From: Mycobacterium sp. WUMAC-067
GTDB lineage: Bacteria > Actinomycetota > Actinomycetes > Mycobacteriales > Mycobacteriaceae
Assembly: GCF_020217485.1 (NCBI RefSeq)
Contig: NZ_JAEKMI010000013.1
Location: forward strand, 82,826 to 146,825
Direction: 5' to 3'
DNA length: 64,000 bases
The translations under genes were made by a program, and so were the position numbers. The notes under the pieces were generated by a model that was not told the DNA's origin, searched no databases, and saw only the letters and a program-made list of their open reading frames with translations. Shown one piece after another: positions 1 to 9,700 of the stretch. Position 1 is the first letter of the stretch, and each line of letters begins with the position of its first letter.

Positions 1-1
1 C

Positions 2-451
2 GACAAGATGACCATGGCCAACTCGCTGGAGCTTCGGGTGCCGTTCCTGGATCCCGAGGTGTTCGCCGTGGCGTCCCGGTTGCCCGTGGAGGCCAAGATC
101 ACCCGCACGACCACCAAGTACGCGCTGCGCCGCGCGCTGGAGCCGATCGTCCCCGCGCACGTGCTGCATCGGCCCAAGCTGGGGTTCCCGGTGCCGATCC
201 GGCACTGGCTGCGCGCGGGCGAGCTGCTCGAGTGGGCCTACGAGTTGGTGGCGTCGTCGCAGGCCAGTTCGGTGGTCGAGTTTGTCGACCTGGACGCCGT
301 GCGCCGGATGCTCGACGAGCACCGCAGCGGCGCCGGCGATCACAGCCGCAGGCTGTGGACGCTGCTGATCTTCATGCTCTGGCACGCGATCTTCGTCGAG
401 CACAGCGTGGTGCCGCAGATCAGCGAGCCGCTGTATCCGGTCCAGCTCTAG
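2..451 (+). CDS. asnB: Asparagine synthetase (glutamine-hydrolysing), C-terminal fragment
   Basis: Only the last ~149 residues are present; the frame is open to the left edge, so the start and the N-terminal glutaminase domain lie outside. The visible part is the end of the ATP-dependent synthetase domain: the run DKMTMANSLELRVPFLD is the family's conserved motif that follows the aspartate/ATP site. AsnB transfers ammonia from glutamine to aspartate in the cytoplasm. The mycobacterial protein is about 650 aa. The gene converges on adoK, and an inverted repeat lies between the two stops. Confidence 0.93.
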   Translation, partial: DKMTMANSLELRVPFLDPEVFAVASRLPVEAKITRTTTKYALRRALEPIVPAHVLHRPKLGFPVPIRHWLRAGELLEWAYELVASSQASSVVEFVDLDAVRRMLDEHRSGAGDHSRRLWTLLIFMLWHAIFVEHSVVPQISEPLYPVQL

Positions 452-472
452 GGCCGGCCCGGCCCGGGGTTC

Positions 473-567
473 GAGTGTGAATCCTGGGCTTTCATCGTGA
501 ACCCTGGGCGCGGCTTGTCGGCGTGTCGCCGCCGTCAGCTCACACGCGACGCCGTGAGTTCACACTC
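473..567. repeat. Inverted repeat between convergent asnB and adoK
   Basis: GAGTGTGAA (473-481) faces TTCACACTC (559-567), perfect 9-bp arms around 77 nt. The spacer holds further partial repeats (GTGAACCCTGGG, CTCACACG). It begins 22 nt after the asnB stop and ends 26 nt before the adoK stop, so it could act as a bidirectional terminator. There is no T-tract. The outer motif CGAGTGTG recurs in the palindrome at 51521. It is the weakest member of the set. Confidence 0.5.
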
Positions 568-592
568 AAGGCGGCCCGGGCGAGAAATGGCG

Positions 593-1607
<1,015 letters not shown>

Positions 1608-1750
1608 CACGCGCCCAGGACCGTCGTCGCGTGCACGGTCGCCGCGAGGTCTGCGCTAGCCTCCCTAGGGAACTCACTCAAGTCGCCGGGATCACAATGC
1701 TTGGGCCGCAACCCGCTTGCAGTCCCGTCTACCACCGTAGGAGAACCACG

Positions 1751-2443
1751 ATGGCAGGCCCGCACTCGCCGAACCACCCTGTCGGCGGCGGCAGCGGCGG
1801 ACCGAGCGGACATGAGCGCCCCGGCGATTCCCAGCCACTCGAGTTCCCCGATGACCCCAACGCCGCCGGCCCGGGCTTCACCCCGGCTCCGCAGGCAGGA
1901 CCCCCGTCGGCCAATTATGCCGGGCCGCCAACCGGGCCGGCGCCGTACCCGCCGCCACGCTCCAAGCGGCGGCTGATCGTCGGCGTGGCGCTGGCCATCG
2001 CGCTCGTTGCGGTACTGACCCTGGCCATCGTGTACGGGGTGCGCACCAACGGGGCCAACACCGGCACCACGTTCTCCGAGGCCACGGCGAAGACGGCGAT
2101 CCAGGGGTACCTGGACGCGCTCGAGCACCGCGACGTCAACGAGATCGCCCGCAACGCGCTGTGCGGCCTCTACGACGCCGTCCAGGACAAGCGATCCGAT
2201 CAGGCGCTGGCCAAGCTCAGCAGCGACGCGTTCCGCAAGCAGTTCTCCGAGGTGGAGATCACCTCGATCGACAAGATCGTGTACCTGTCGCAGTACCAGG
2301 CTCAGGCGTTGTTCACCATGCGGGTCTCGCCGGTGAGCGGCGGCCCGATGCGCGGGCCGGTGCAGGGCATCGCGCAGCTGCTTTTCCAGCGCGGCCAGAT
2401 CATGGTGTGCTCGTACGTGCTGCGCACCGGGGGCTCGTACTGA
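1751..2443 (+). CDS. Single-pass membrane protein with Pro-rich cytoplasmic head (Rv2203-like)
   Basis: 230 aa from ATG 1751, chosen because AGGAG (1739-1743) sits 7 nt upstream and the length matches Rv2203. An in-frame start near 1631 would run through the adoK promoter. Residues 1-72 are Gly/Pro-rich and disordered-looking; KRR is followed by one membrane helix (~75-96). The remaining ~130 residues would be extracytoplasmic and resemble the small alpha+beta (NTF2-like) sensor folds common in mycobacterial membrane proteins, with two Cys that could pair. The function is unknown. It ends just before the 2454 palindrome. Confidence 0.85.
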   Translation: MAGPHSPNHPVGGGSGGPSGHERPGDSQPLEFPDDPNAAGPGFTPAPQAGPPSANYAGPPTGPAPYPPPRSKRRLIVGVALAIALVAVLTLAIVYGVRTNGANTGTTFSEATAKTAIQGYLDALEHRDVNEIARNALCGLYDAVQDKRSDQALAKLSSDAFRKQFSEVEITSIDKIVYLSQYQAQALFTMRVSPVSGGPMRGPVQGIAQLLFQRGQIMVCSYVLRTGGSY

Positions 2444-2453
2444 GTTTCGCTCG

Positions 2454-2516
2454 CCGCGAGACTGCAACTGCCGACGACCCTACTCGAGGAATGCGTCGCC
2501 AGTTGCAGTCTCGCGG
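2454..2516. terminator. 17-bp perfect palindrome, likely bidirectional terminator (type II)
   Basis: CCGCGAGACTGCAACTG (2454-2470) pairs perfectly with 2500-2516. After one mismatch a further 5 bp pair (2472-2476 with 2494-2498). It fills the gap between two convergent genes, 10 nt after one stop and 5 nt before the other. The copy at 40068-40128 has the same length and loop, with base changes in both arms that keep pairing. Confidence 0.7.
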
Positions 2517-2521
2517 TGAGG

Positions 2522-2878
2522 TCAGTTGAACGAGTCGCCGCAGGCGCAGGACCCGCCGGCGTTGGGGTTGTCGATGGTGAACCCCTGCTTTTCGATGGTG
2601 TCCACGAAGTCGATGGACGCGCCGTCGACGTAGGGCGCGCTCATCCGGTCCACCGTCAGGGTCACACCACCGAACTCCGCGATCAGGTCGCCATCCAGCG
2701 ACCGGTCGTCGAAGAAGAGGTTGTAGCGCAGCCCAGCGCACCCACCCGGCTGGACCGCGATGCGCAGCGCCAGGTCGTCGCGACCCTCCTGGTCCAGCAG
2801 CGACTTGGCCTTGGTGGCGGCGGCCTCAGTCAAGATCACGCCGTGGGTCTTGGCGTTCGCCTCGTTTTGCACCGTCAT
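2522..2878 (-). CDS. HesB/IscA/ErpA-type iron-sulfur cluster insertion protein (Rv2204c-like)
   Basis: 118 aa from ATG 2876-2878, preceded by AGGAG at 6 nt; this matches the length of Rv2204c, whereas an earlier in-frame start would add 7 residues without support. Three conserved Cys of A-type carriers are present: C47 in GGCAGLRY and C111/C113 in the C-terminal SCACGDSF. These bind a Fe-S cluster or iron for delivery to apoproteins; LipA, encoded in this window, is a plausible client type (inference). It is a single gene facing away from glycerate kinase. Confidence 0.9.
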   Translation of the reverse strand: MTVQNEANAKTHGVILTEAAATKAKSLLDQEGRDDLALRIAVQPGGCAGLRYNLFFDDRSLDGDLIAEFGGVTLTVDRMSAPYVDGASIDFVDTIEKQGFTIDNPNAGGSCACGDSFN

Positions 2879-2974
2879 TGCTTCTCCTACATGCCTCATT
2901 GTTGAGTGGGACCGATCATGCCCGGCACCGCCGACTTGCGCCGAGCGGCCCGGACTGCCGGAAAGTCCACACCA

Positions 2975-4051
2975 TCAACGGTACCTTGCAGGACCGCTAT
3001 TCCCGAGTCGCGCCGCCACAACGGAGGCCAGACCCATGAGCTGATTGGCCGCGTCGGCCTGCGCCAGTCGCACCGATCCGGCGTGTTCGGCGATGGACAA
3101 CGCGGCCATGATGCCCGACGAGCGCACCGTCGCGTTGTCCAGATCGACCTGGCCGGCCAGCACCACCACCGGGATCCCCCGCGGCCGGGCCGCGTCGGCC
3201 AGAAAGCCCACCACCTTCCCGTGCAGGGACTGCTCGTCGAAGCGGCCCTCGCCGGTGACGATCAACTCCGCCGTGTCGAGGTCGTCGGACAGCCGGGTGT
3301 GTTCGGCGATGATGGCGGCCCCGGACTCACACCGCCCGCCCAGGGCGAGCAGCCCGGCGCCGATGCCGCCGGCGGCCCCCGCGCCCGGCTCGGCGCTCAC
3401 GTCGCGTCCGGCCACCGCTTCCAAGATGAGCGCCCACGCCTGCAGCCGAACTTCCAGCGCCGCGACGGTGGCCGTGTCGGCGCCCTTCTGCGGCCCGAAC
3501 ACCCGCGCCGCTCCCCACGGGCCCAGCAGGGGGTACTCGGTGTCGGACGCGGCGATCAGCTCCACGTTGCCCAGCTGGCGGCGCGCGGTGTCCAGGCCGC
3601 CCAGCTCGGCGATCATGCCCTGGCCGCCGTCGGTGCACGCGCTGCCGCCCAATCCGACGACGATCCGCGTCGCCCCCACCCGCAGCGCCTCGGCGATCAG
3701 TTGGCCCACGCCTTTGCTGTGGGCGGCCATGGCGGTCTCCGGGGTGGGCCGCCCGCCGATCAGCGTCAGGCCGCAGGCCTGGGCGCACTCCAGGTAGGCG
3801 GTCGCCGACCCGGGGTCGAAGACCCATTCGGCCTCCACCATGGCTTTTAGCGGCCCCGATACCCGCAGCCGGCGCATCTCCCCCAGCCTGCTGGCCAGCA
3901 CCTCGACGAAGCCCGGCCCGCCGTCGGACTGCGGCGCGACGATGAACCGGTCGCCCGGACGCGACCGGGTCCAGCCGGTCGCGATGGCGGCGGAGGCTTC
4001 CAGGGCCGACATGCTGTCGGCGTAACAGTCCGGGGCCACCAGGACTTGCAT
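2975..4051 (-). CDS. Glycerate kinase (Rv2205c-like)
   Basis: 358 aa when started at ATG 4049-4051, where the family N terminus ([17 protein letters not shown]) begins. An upstream in-frame ATG would add 25 low-complexity residues. The glycine-rich stretch [17 protein letters not shown] and the late [20 protein letters not shown] segment are typical of glycerate kinase class enzymes, which phosphorylate D-glycerate for entry into glycolysis or serine metabolism. No strong ribosome-binding site is visible, so the exact start is uncertain. Confidence 0.87.
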   Translation of the reverse strand: MQVLVAPDCYADSMSALEASAAIATGWTRSRPGDRFIVAPQSDGGPGFVEVLASRLGEMRRLRVSGPLKAMVEAEWVFDPGSATAYLECAQACGLTLIGGRPTPETAMAAHSKGVGQLIAEALRVGATRIVVGLGGSACTDGGQGMIAELGGLDTARRQLGNVELIAASDTEYPLLGPWGAARVFGPQKGADTATVAALEVRLQAWALILEAVAGRDVSAEPGAGAAGGIGAGLLALGGRCESGAAIIAEHTRLSDDLDTAELIVTGEGRFDEQSLHGKVVGFLADAARPRGIPVVVLAGQVDLDNATVRSSGIMAALSIAEHAGSVRLAQADAANQLMGLASVVAARLGNSGPARYR

Positions 4052-4229
4052 CGCGGGTAGCTGAAGACGGCCGGGGGCCAGGCCGGGGGCAGCATCATCC
4101 GAGGCCATCGACCCGTCGTCCATCAAAGGCAGCCGTTCATCACGTGTAAGACTAGGGCCAAGTGAGGCACTAACGCAGGTCTAATAGCAAGGCATTCCAG
4201 GCGAATTCCGGCGCGCGGCGTCCGCGAAG

Positions 4230-4235
4230 TAACCT
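4230..4235 (+). promoter_or_regulatory. −10 element TAACCT of a probable leaderless transcript
   Basis: TAACCT matches the mycobacterial TANNNT consensus and ends 7 nt before GTG 4243. No ribosome-binding site lies between them, so transcription would start at the start codon. Confidence 0.5.
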
Positions 4236-4242
4236 GGCCCCT

Positions 4243-4926
4243 GTGAAGCTTTTGGGCCGCAAGAAGGGCCAGGACACCGACCTCGACGACAGCGTCGCCG
4301 CGTTGGCCGCCTCCGACGTTGCTGGCGCCGCGGATGACACACCCCGCCGGACCGGGCCCAAGGGGCGCCCCACGCCCAAACGCAACGAGGCCCGGCGCAA
4401 CGCGAAGAAGGGCCCCGTCGCGCCCGCACCCATGACCTCAGCGGAGGCGCGGGCCCGGCGCAAATCGCTGGCCGGTCCCAAGCTCAGCCGCGAGGAGCGC
4501 CGCGCCGACAAGACCGCGAACCGCGCGCGCATGTCGGAGCGCCGCAATCGCATGATGGCCGGCGAAGAGGGCTACCTGCTGCCGCGCGACCAGGGCCCGA
4601 TCCGGCGCTACGTGCGTGATGTGGTGGATTCCCGGCGCAACCTGTTGGGCCTGTTCATGCCGTCGACCCTGTTCTTGATGTTCGCCATGTTCGGCGTCCC
4701 CCAGCTGCAGCTCTGGGTGTCTCCGGCGATGCTGGCGCTGATGGCGGTGATGAGCGTCGACGGCCTGATCCTGGGCCGCAAAGTCAGCAAGCTGGTCGAC
4801 ACGAAGTTCCCCAACAACACCGAAAGCCGTTGGAAGCTGGGCCTTTACGCCGCCGGCCGCGCCTCCCAGATGCGCCGGCTGCGGGCGCCGCGGCCGCAAG
4901 TCAAGCATGGCGCCAGTGTCGACTGA
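4243..4926 (+). CDS. DUF3043 membrane protein (Rv2206-like)
   Basis: 227 aa with GTG start; the −10-like TAACCT 7 nt upstream suggests a leaderless mRNA. The first ~120 residues are highly basic and Arg/Lys/Ala-rich. Two membrane helices follow (about 134-152 and 157-176) and then a basic tail. DUF3043 proteins are conserved in actinobacteria and have no established function. The cobU start is 27 nt downstream, so it may be co-transcribed with the cob genes. Confidence 0.85.
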   Translation: MKLLGRKKGQDTDLDDSVAALAASDVAGAADDTPRRTGPKGRPTPKRNEARRNAKKGPVAPAPMTSAEARARRKSLAGPKLSREERRADKTANRARMSERRNRMMAGEEGYLLPRDQGPIRRYVRDVVDSRRNLLGLFMPSTLFLMFAMFGVPQLQLWVSPAMLALMAVMSVDGLILGRKVSKLVDTKFPNNTESRWKLGLYAAGRASQMRRLRAPRPQVKHGASVD

Positions 4927-4953
4927 CCCTCGCCTGAAGGCCGGCTGACGCCG

Positions 4954-5490
4954 GTGCGCACCCTGGTGCTCGGCGGGATCAGGTCGGGCAAATCACGGTG
5001 GGCGGAGGAGGCCATCGCCGCGGGATTGCCGCCCGGCCGGCCGGTTCATTACCTGGCCCCGGGGCCCGCCGGTGACGACGACACGGCCTGGGCACAGCGG
5101 ATCGCCCGGCACCGCGCCCGCCGCCCCGCGCATTGGTCGACGATCGAAACCCAGGACATCGCAACGCAATTGCGCGAATGCCCGCACACGCCCACCCTGG
5201 TCGACGACCTCGGCACCTGGCTGACCGCCGCGATGGACCGCGACAACGCATGGGAGGGCGGCTCGGTGGCGGCGTCGGTGGATGACGTGCTGTGCGCGGT
5301 CGGCGCCTTCGCCTCGACCCTGGTGCTGGTCAGCCCCGAAGTCGGGCTGACCGTCGTGCCGGCCACCGCGTCCGGGCGCCGATTCGCCGACGAGCTCGGC
5401 AGCCTCAACCAGTGCCTGGCCCGGGTGTGCGATCGGGTGGTGCTGGTGGTGGCCGGGCAGCCGGTGCCGATCAAGCCGTCGGGGGCCTGA
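4954..5490 (+). CDS. cobU: Bifunctional adenosylcobinamide kinase / adenosylcobinamide-phosphate guanylyltransferase
   Basis: 178 aa, usual CobU length. The P-loop GGIRSGKS is at residues 7-14; the VDDLGTWLT segment corresponds to the Walker B-like region. CobU phosphorylates adenosylcobinamide and then makes AdoCbi-GDP, the CobS substrate. The start is GTG 4954. Its TGA overlaps the cobT ATG by one base (TGATG), which suggests translational coupling. In M. tuberculosis the cobU gene (Rv0254c, from memory) is elsewhere, so this linkage marks a different gene arrangement. Confidence 0.93.
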   Translation: MRTLVLGGIRSGKSRWAEEAIAAGLPPGRPVHYLAPGPAGDDDTAWAQRIARHRARRPAHWSTIETQDIATQLRECPHTPTLVDDLGTWLTAAMDRDNAWEGGSVAASVDDVLCAVGAFASTLVLVSPEVGLTVVPATASGRRFADELGSLNQCLARVCDRVVLVVAGQPVPIKPSGA

Positions 5491-6551
5491 TGGAATTCGC
5501 CCCCGTGTCGCCGCCCGACGCGGGCGTCGCCGCCGCCGCCCGCGCCCGCCAGGACACCCTCACCAAGCCCCGCGGCGCGCTGGGCCGCCTCGAGGACCTG
5601 TCGGTGTGGATCGCGTCGTGCCAGGGGCAATGCCCGCCAAGGCAATTCGAGCGCGCCCGGGTGGTGGTGTTCGCCGGTGACCACGGTGTCGCCCGGTCGG
5701 GGGTGTCGGCGTACCCGCCGGAGGTGACCGCCCAGATGGTCGCCAACATCGATGCCGGCGGGGCCGCGATCAATGCGCTGACCGGCATCGCCGGGGCCAG
5801 CGTGCGTGTCGCGGATCTGGCGGTCGACGCCGACCCGCTGAGCCCGCAAATCGGCGCCCACAAGGTGCGCCGCGGCAGCGGCGACATCACCGTGCAGGAC
5901 GCGTTGAGCGACGACGAGACCGCGCGGGCGCTCGCGGCCGGCGCGGCCATCGCCGACGAGGAGGTCGACGCGGGAGCGGACCTGCTGATCGCCGGCGACA
6001 TGGGCATCGGAAACACCACGGCCGCAACGGTTTTGGTGGCCGCGTTGACCAACGCCGAGCCCGTCGTGGTGGTGGGCTTCGGCACGGGGATCGACGACGC
6101 GGGGTGGGGACGCAAGACCGCCGCGGTGCGTGACGCCCTGTTCCGCGCGCGCCAGGTGCTGCCGGATCCGGTCGCGCTGCTGCGCTGCGCGGGCGGCGCG
6201 GATCTGGCCGCGATGGCGGGCTTCTGCGCACAGGCCGCCGTCCGGCGCACGCCGCTGCTGCTCGACGGCATGGCGGTGACGGCGGCGGCGCTGGTGGCCG
6301 AGCACCTGGCTCCCGGCGCTCGCATGTGGTGGCAGGCCGGTCACCGGTCCACCGAGCCGGGTCACGCGTTGGCGCTGACGGCACTGGATTTGGACCCGAT
6401 CCTCGACCTGCGCATGCGGCTGGGCGAGGGAACCGGCGCCGCGCTGGCGCTGCCGGTCCTGCGTGCCGCGGTGGCCGCCCTGTCATCGATGGCGACGTTC
6501 ACCGAGGCCGGCGTGTCCAACCGCCCCGAGCCGCCCCCTCCCCCGCCGTGA
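5490..6551 (+). CDS. cobT: Nicotinate-nucleotide–dimethylbenzimidazole phosphoribosyltransferase
   Basis: 353 aa from ATG 5490, overlapping the cobU stop. It makes alpha-ribazole phosphate from DMB and nicotinate mononucleotide, the lower-ligand branch of B12 synthesis. Motifs: [16 protein letters not shown] near residue 60, [16 protein letters not shown] near 169, and [10 protein letters not shown] near 311 with the catalytic Glu. The protein ends in a Pro run (PEPPPPPP). Its TGA overlaps the cobS GTG (GTGA). No cobalamin riboswitch leader is visible in front of the operon. Confidence 0.95.
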   Translation: MEFAPVSPPDAGVAAAARARQDTLTKPRGALGRLEDLSVWIASCQGQCPPRQFERARVVVFAGDHGVARSGVSAYPPEVTAQMVANIDAGGAAINALTGIAGASVRVADLAVDADPLSPQIGAHKVRRGSGDITVQDALSDDETARALAAGAAIADEEVDAGADLLIAGDMGIGNTTAATVLVAALTNAEPVVVVGFGTGIDDAGWGRKTAAVRDALFRARQVLPDPVALLRCAGGADLAAMAGFCAQAAVRRTPLLLDGMAVTAAALVAEHLAPGARMWWQAGHRSTEPGHALALTALDLDPILDLRMRLGEGTGAALALPVLRAAVAALSSMATFTEAGVSNRPEPPPPPP

Positions 6552-7309
6552 TCCGTTCGCTGGCAACGGCTTTCGCGTTCGGGACGGTGCTGCCCGTCCC
6601 CGGTGCCCGGGCCGCGCCGATGGGCCGCGGCGCCATGACGGCGCTGCCGGTGGTGGGCGCGGCCCTGGGGGCGCTGGCCGCCGCCGTCACCTGGGGTGGG
6701 GAGCTGGCCTTCGGGCGGTCCAGCCCGCTGCCCGGACTGCTCGCGGTCGCGGCACTGCTGCTGCTCACCCGCGGCCTGCACATCGACGGCGTCGCCGACA
6801 CCGCCGACGGCCTGGGCTGCTACGGGCCGCCGCAGCGCGCGCTGGCCGTGATGCGCGAGGGATCGACCGGGCCGTTCGGGGTGGCCGCCGTCGTCGTGGT
6901 GGTGCTGCTGCAGGGGCTGGCGTTCTCGGCGCTGGGAGCGCGCGACGCGGTGCACGGCGCCGTCGCGATTGTCGTGGCGGTGGCCGCCGGGCGGGTCGCC
7001 GCAGTGCTGGCCGGTCACCGCTCGATGCCGGCGGCCGAGGGCAGCGCGCTGGGCGCCGCGGTCGCCGGGAGTCAGCCGACGGTGGTGGTGACGGCCTGGG
7101 TCGCGGTGCTGCTTGCGATTTCGCTGGCGGCCGGGCCGCGGCCGTGGCAGGGGCCGGTCGCCGTGCTGCTGGGCCTGGGCTGCGGCGCGGTGCTGGTGCG
7201 GCACTGCGCGCGCCGCTTCGGCGGCATCACCGGCGACGTGCTGGGCGCCGCGATCGAGTTGACGACGACGGTGTGCGCGGTGGCGCTGGCGGGCCTGGTC
7301 CGGTTGTAG
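6548..7309 (+). CDS. cobS: Adenosylcobinamide-GDP ribazoletransferase (cobalamin synthase)
   Basis: 253 aa, GTG start overlapping the cobT stop by 4 nt. It is an integral membrane protein with about six or seven hydrophobic helices and the family motifs [17 protein letters not shown] (acidic metal site) and REGSTGPFG. It joins AdoCbi-GDP to alpha-ribazole (phosphate) to give cobalamin. It is the last gene of the cobU-cobT-cobS unit and is followed by the double hairpin at 7313. The large membrane-protein gene that I recall next in M. tuberculosis (Rv2209) is absent. Confidence 0.95.
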   Translation: MIRSLATAFAFGTVLPVPGARAAPMGRGAMTALPVVGAALGALAAAVTWGGELAFGRSSPLPGLLAVAALLLLTRGLHIDGVADTADGLGCYGPPQRALAVMREGSTGPFGVAAVVVVVLLQGLAFSALGARDAVHGAVAIVVAVAAGRVAAVLAGHRSMPAAEGSALGAAVAGSQPTVVVTAWVAVLLAISLAAGPRPWQGPVAVLLGLGCGAVLVRHCARRFGGITGDVLGAAIELTTTVCAVALAGLVRL

Positions 7310-7312
7310 CGC

Positions 7313-7376
7313 GCCGCGAACGTGACTGTGCGGTCACGTTCGGCGCCGACCGTGACTGTGCAGTCACGTTGGCGGC
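7313..7376. terminator. Nested palindromes with two CGTGAC hairpins between convergent cobS and ilvE
   Basis: Outer arms 7313-7328 and 7361-7376 pair over 16 nt with one mismatch. Inside, two small hairpins follow each other: AACGTGAC/GTCACGTT (7319-7340) and CGTGACTG/CAGTCACG (7351-7368). It starts 3 nt after the cobS stop and ends 8 nt before the ilvE stop, so it probably terminates both. The layout matches the element at 59012-59073. Confidence 0.65.
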
Positions 7377-7384
7377 AGGGCCGC

Positions 7385-8491
7385 CTACCCGAGCCGGGCC
7401 ATCCAGCCGTGGGTGTCGGCGAAGGTGCCCCGCTGAATCCCGGTCAGCGTGTCGCGCAACGCCATCGTCACCTCACCGGGCTGGCCGTCGGCGATGGTGA
7501 ACTCGGCGTCGCCGTACTTCACGTGCGCGACGGGTGTGATGACCGCGGCGGTGCCGCAGGCGAACACCTCGGTGATCTCGCCGGCGCCCGCCTTCTTCTG
7601 CCACTCGTCGATATCGATCTTGCGTTCCTCGACGGAGAATCCGGCGTCAATGGCCAACTGCAGCAACGAGTTCCGCGTGATCCCGGGCAGCAGCGAGCCG
7701 GACAGCTCCGGGGTGACCAGCCGCGCCGACCCGCCGCTGCCGAACACGAAGAAGATGTTCATCCCGCCCATCTCTTCGACGAAGCGCCGCTCGACGGCGT
7801 CCAGCCACACCACCTGGTCGCAGTCGTTGGCCGCGGCCTCGGCCTGGGCGGACAGCGAGGCGGCGTAGTTACCGCCGAACTTGGCCGCGCCGGTGCCGCC
7901 GGGGCTGGCCCGCACGTACTCGGTCGACACCCAGACCGTGACGGGGCTGATGCCGCCCTTGAAGTAGGCACCCGCCGGCGAGGCGATCAGCAGGTAGCGG
8001 TATTGCCGGGACGGCCGCACACCCAGCCCGGGCTCGGTGGCGATGACGAACGGCCGCAGATACAGCGCCTCTTCCCCGCCGGCGGCCGGGACCCAGGCGT
8101 TGTCGACGGCGATGAGCTGGCGCAGCGATTCCATGAACAGCTCTTGGGGCAGTTCGGGAATCGCCAGCCGCCGCGCCGACGACTGCAGGCGGGCGGCGTT
8201 GGCCTCGGCGCGAAACGAGACGATCGAGCCGTCCGCCCAGCGATACGCCTTGAGGCCCTCGAATATTTCCTGCGCGTAGTGCAGCACGATCGACGACGGG
8301 TCCAACTCGATCGGGCCGTAGGGGACGACACGCGCGTCGTGCCAGCCCCGGCCGTCGTCGTACTCGATCGACACCATGTGGTCGGTGAAGTATTTGCCGA
8401 AACCCGGCTCGGCCAGGATGGTTTCGCGTTCGGTGTCGGTCGCCGGACGTGTCGAGCGCGAAACCGTGAACTCGAGGGAGCCACTGGTCAT
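7385..8491 (-). CDS. ilvE: Branched-chain amino acid aminotransferase
   Basis: 368 aa, ATG start, same length as M. tuberculosis IlvE. It is a fold-type IV PLP enzyme for the last step of Leu/Ile/Val synthesis. The Schiff-base lysine is K204 in [21 protein letters not shown] and the [19 protein letters not shown] segment are conserved in the class II branched-chain enzymes. It lies downstream of gcvT in the same direction with a ~55-nt gap, so the two may share transcripts. Confidence 0.96.
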   Translation of the reverse strand: MTSGSLEFTVSRSTRPATDTERETILAEPGFGKYFTDHMVSIEYDDGRGWHDARVVPYGPIELDPSSIVLHYAQEIFEGLKAYRWADGSIVSFRAEANAARLQSSARRLAIPELPQELFMESLRQLIAVDNAWVPAAGGEEALYLRPFVIATEPGLGVRPSRQYRYLLIASPAGAYFKGGISPVTVWVSTEYVRASPGGTGAAKFGGNYAASLSAQAEAAANDCDQVVWLDAVERRFVEEMGGMNIFFVFGSGGSARLVTPELSGSLLPGITRNSLLQLAIDAGFSVEERKIDIDEWQKKAGAGEITEVFACGTAAVITPVAHVKYGDAEFTIADGQPGEVTMALRDTLTGIQRGTFADTHGWMARLG

Positions 8492-8546
8492 CCGCTGATT
8501 GTATATCCGCCTGCCGAATCGGATTTCGCCCGCGCAGGCGGCGCGG

Positions 8547-9650
8547 CTAGCGGGTTTTCACCGCGACGAACGGCGGGCGCACCACCTCGCAGGCGGCGGG
8601 ACGGCCGCGGACGTCGACGGTGATCTCCTGGCCGTCCTCGACCCCGGCGTCGGTGTCGATGAGCGCGAGCGCGATGCCGGCCTGCAGCGACGGGGAGAAG
8701 GTGCCCGAGGTGGTCACCCCGACGGGGGTGTCGCCGGCCAGCACCGTCTGCCCGGCGCGCAGCACGCCACGGCCGACCATCCGCAGCCCGCGCAGCAGCC
8801 GCCGCGGCCCGGCCTCCTTCTCGGCCCGCAGGGCGTCGCGGCCGAAGAACGCGTCCTTCTTCCAGCCGATCGCCCAGCCGCAGCGGGCCTGCAGCGGGGA
8901 AATGTCCAGCGACAGTTCGTGCCCGTGCAACGGGTAGCCCATCTCGGTGCGCAGCGTGTCGCGGGCGCCCAGGCCGGCCGGCTCGCCGCCGGCGGCGCGG
9001 ACCGCGGCGGCCAGGGCGTCGAACACCACCCCGGCGGACTCCCACGGCGGCAGCAGCTCGTAGCCGTGCTCGCCGGTGTAGCCGGTGCGGCAGACCCGCA
9101 CCGGCACGCCTGAAAACTCGGTGTCGGCGTAGGCCATGTAATCCATGTCGGTGGGCAGGCCCAGCTCGCCGAGCACGTCGGCCGATCGCGGCCCCTGCAC
9201 CGCCAGCACCGCATAGGAGCGATGCAGGTTGGTGATGGTCAGTTCGGGTGGCGCGGCCGCCTGCAGCGCCTCGACCACGGCGGCGGTGTTGGCGGCGTTG
9301 GGCACCAGAAAGATCTCGTCGTCGTCGACGTAGTAGGCAATCAAATCGTCGACGACTCCGCCGGATTCGGTGCAGCACAGGGTGTATTGAGCCTTGCCGG
9401 GCCCGATCCGGTTGACGTCGTTGGTGAGCGCGGCGTTGACGAACCGCGCGGCGCCCGGCCCGCGCACCGACGCCTTGCCCAGGTGGCTGACGTCGAAGAG
9501 GCCGACCGCGTTGCGCGTCGCGTTGTGCTCGCTGACCGTGCCCGCATACGACACCGGCATCAGCCAGCCGCTGAATTCGGCGAAGCTGGCACCCAGGTCG
9601 CGGTGACGGTCTTCTAACGGTCCGTGCAGAAGGTCGGCTTCGTTGCTCAC
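8547..9650 (-). CDS. gcvT: Glycine cleavage system T protein (aminomethyltransferase)
   Basis: 367 aa, GTG start. It moves the aminomethyl group from the lipoylated H protein to tetrahydrofolate. The N-terminal GCV_T domain holds [16 protein letters not shown] and the folate-binding Asp in the [15 protein letters not shown] region; the GCV_T C-terminal barrel ([18 protein letters not shown]) follows. It is divergent from pepB by 50 bp, and a TAGGGT −10 element 8 nt before the GTG suggests a leaderless transcript. No glycine riboswitch can fit. The adenylyl cyclase gene recalled here in M. tuberculosis (Rv2212) is missing. Confidence 0.95.
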   Translation of the reverse strand: MSNEADLLHGPLEDRHRDLGASFAEFSGWLMPVSYAGTVSEHNATRNAVGLFDVSHLGKASVRGPGAARFVNAALTNDVNRIGPGKAQYTLCCTESGGVVDDLIAYYVDDDEIFLVPNAANTAAVVEALQAAAPPELTITNLHRSYAVLAVQGPRSADVLGELGLPTDMDYMAYADTEFSGVPVRVCRTGYTGEHGYELLPPWESAGVVFDALAAAVRAAGGEPAGLGARDTLRTEMGYPLHGHELSLDISPLQARCGWAIGWKKDAFFGRDALRAEKEAGPRRLLRGLRMVGRGVLRAGQTVLAGDTPVGVTTSGTFSPSLQAGIALALIDTDAGVEDGQEITVDVRGRPAACEVVRPPFVAVKTR

Positions 9651-9657
9651 GACTCTT

Positions 9658-9694
9658 CACCCTAAGGGGCCGCGACGGGCGGCCCGTTAGGGTG
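9658..9694. promoter_or_regulatory. Symmetric divergent promoter of gcvT and pepB
   Basis: Arms 9658-9670 and 9682-9694 are inverted repeats of 13 nt with one mismatch; the outer 8 bp (CACCCTAA/TTAGGGTG) are perfect. Each arm contains a TAGGGT −10 match pointing outwards: 9659-9664 on the minus strand, 8 nt before the gcvT GTG, and 9688-9693 on the plus strand, 7 nt before ATG 9701. The same palindrome could thus drive both genes as leaderless mRNAs or be bound by one regulator. Confidence 0.5.
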
Positions 9695-9700
9695 ATGCGG

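Noticed and set aside
1631..1750. Longer N terminus for the Rv2203-like protein
   Set aside because: It would run through the divergent promoter region; ATG 1751 has a proper ribosome-binding site and gives the expected length.
4927..4953. Cobalamin riboswitch before the cobU-cobT-cobS operon
   Set aside because: Only 27 nt separate the upstream gene from cobU, and no B12-box-like sequence was seen.
9651..9700. Glycine riboswitch before gcvT
   Set aside because: The 50-bp gap is too short, and the −10 element lies right at the start codon.
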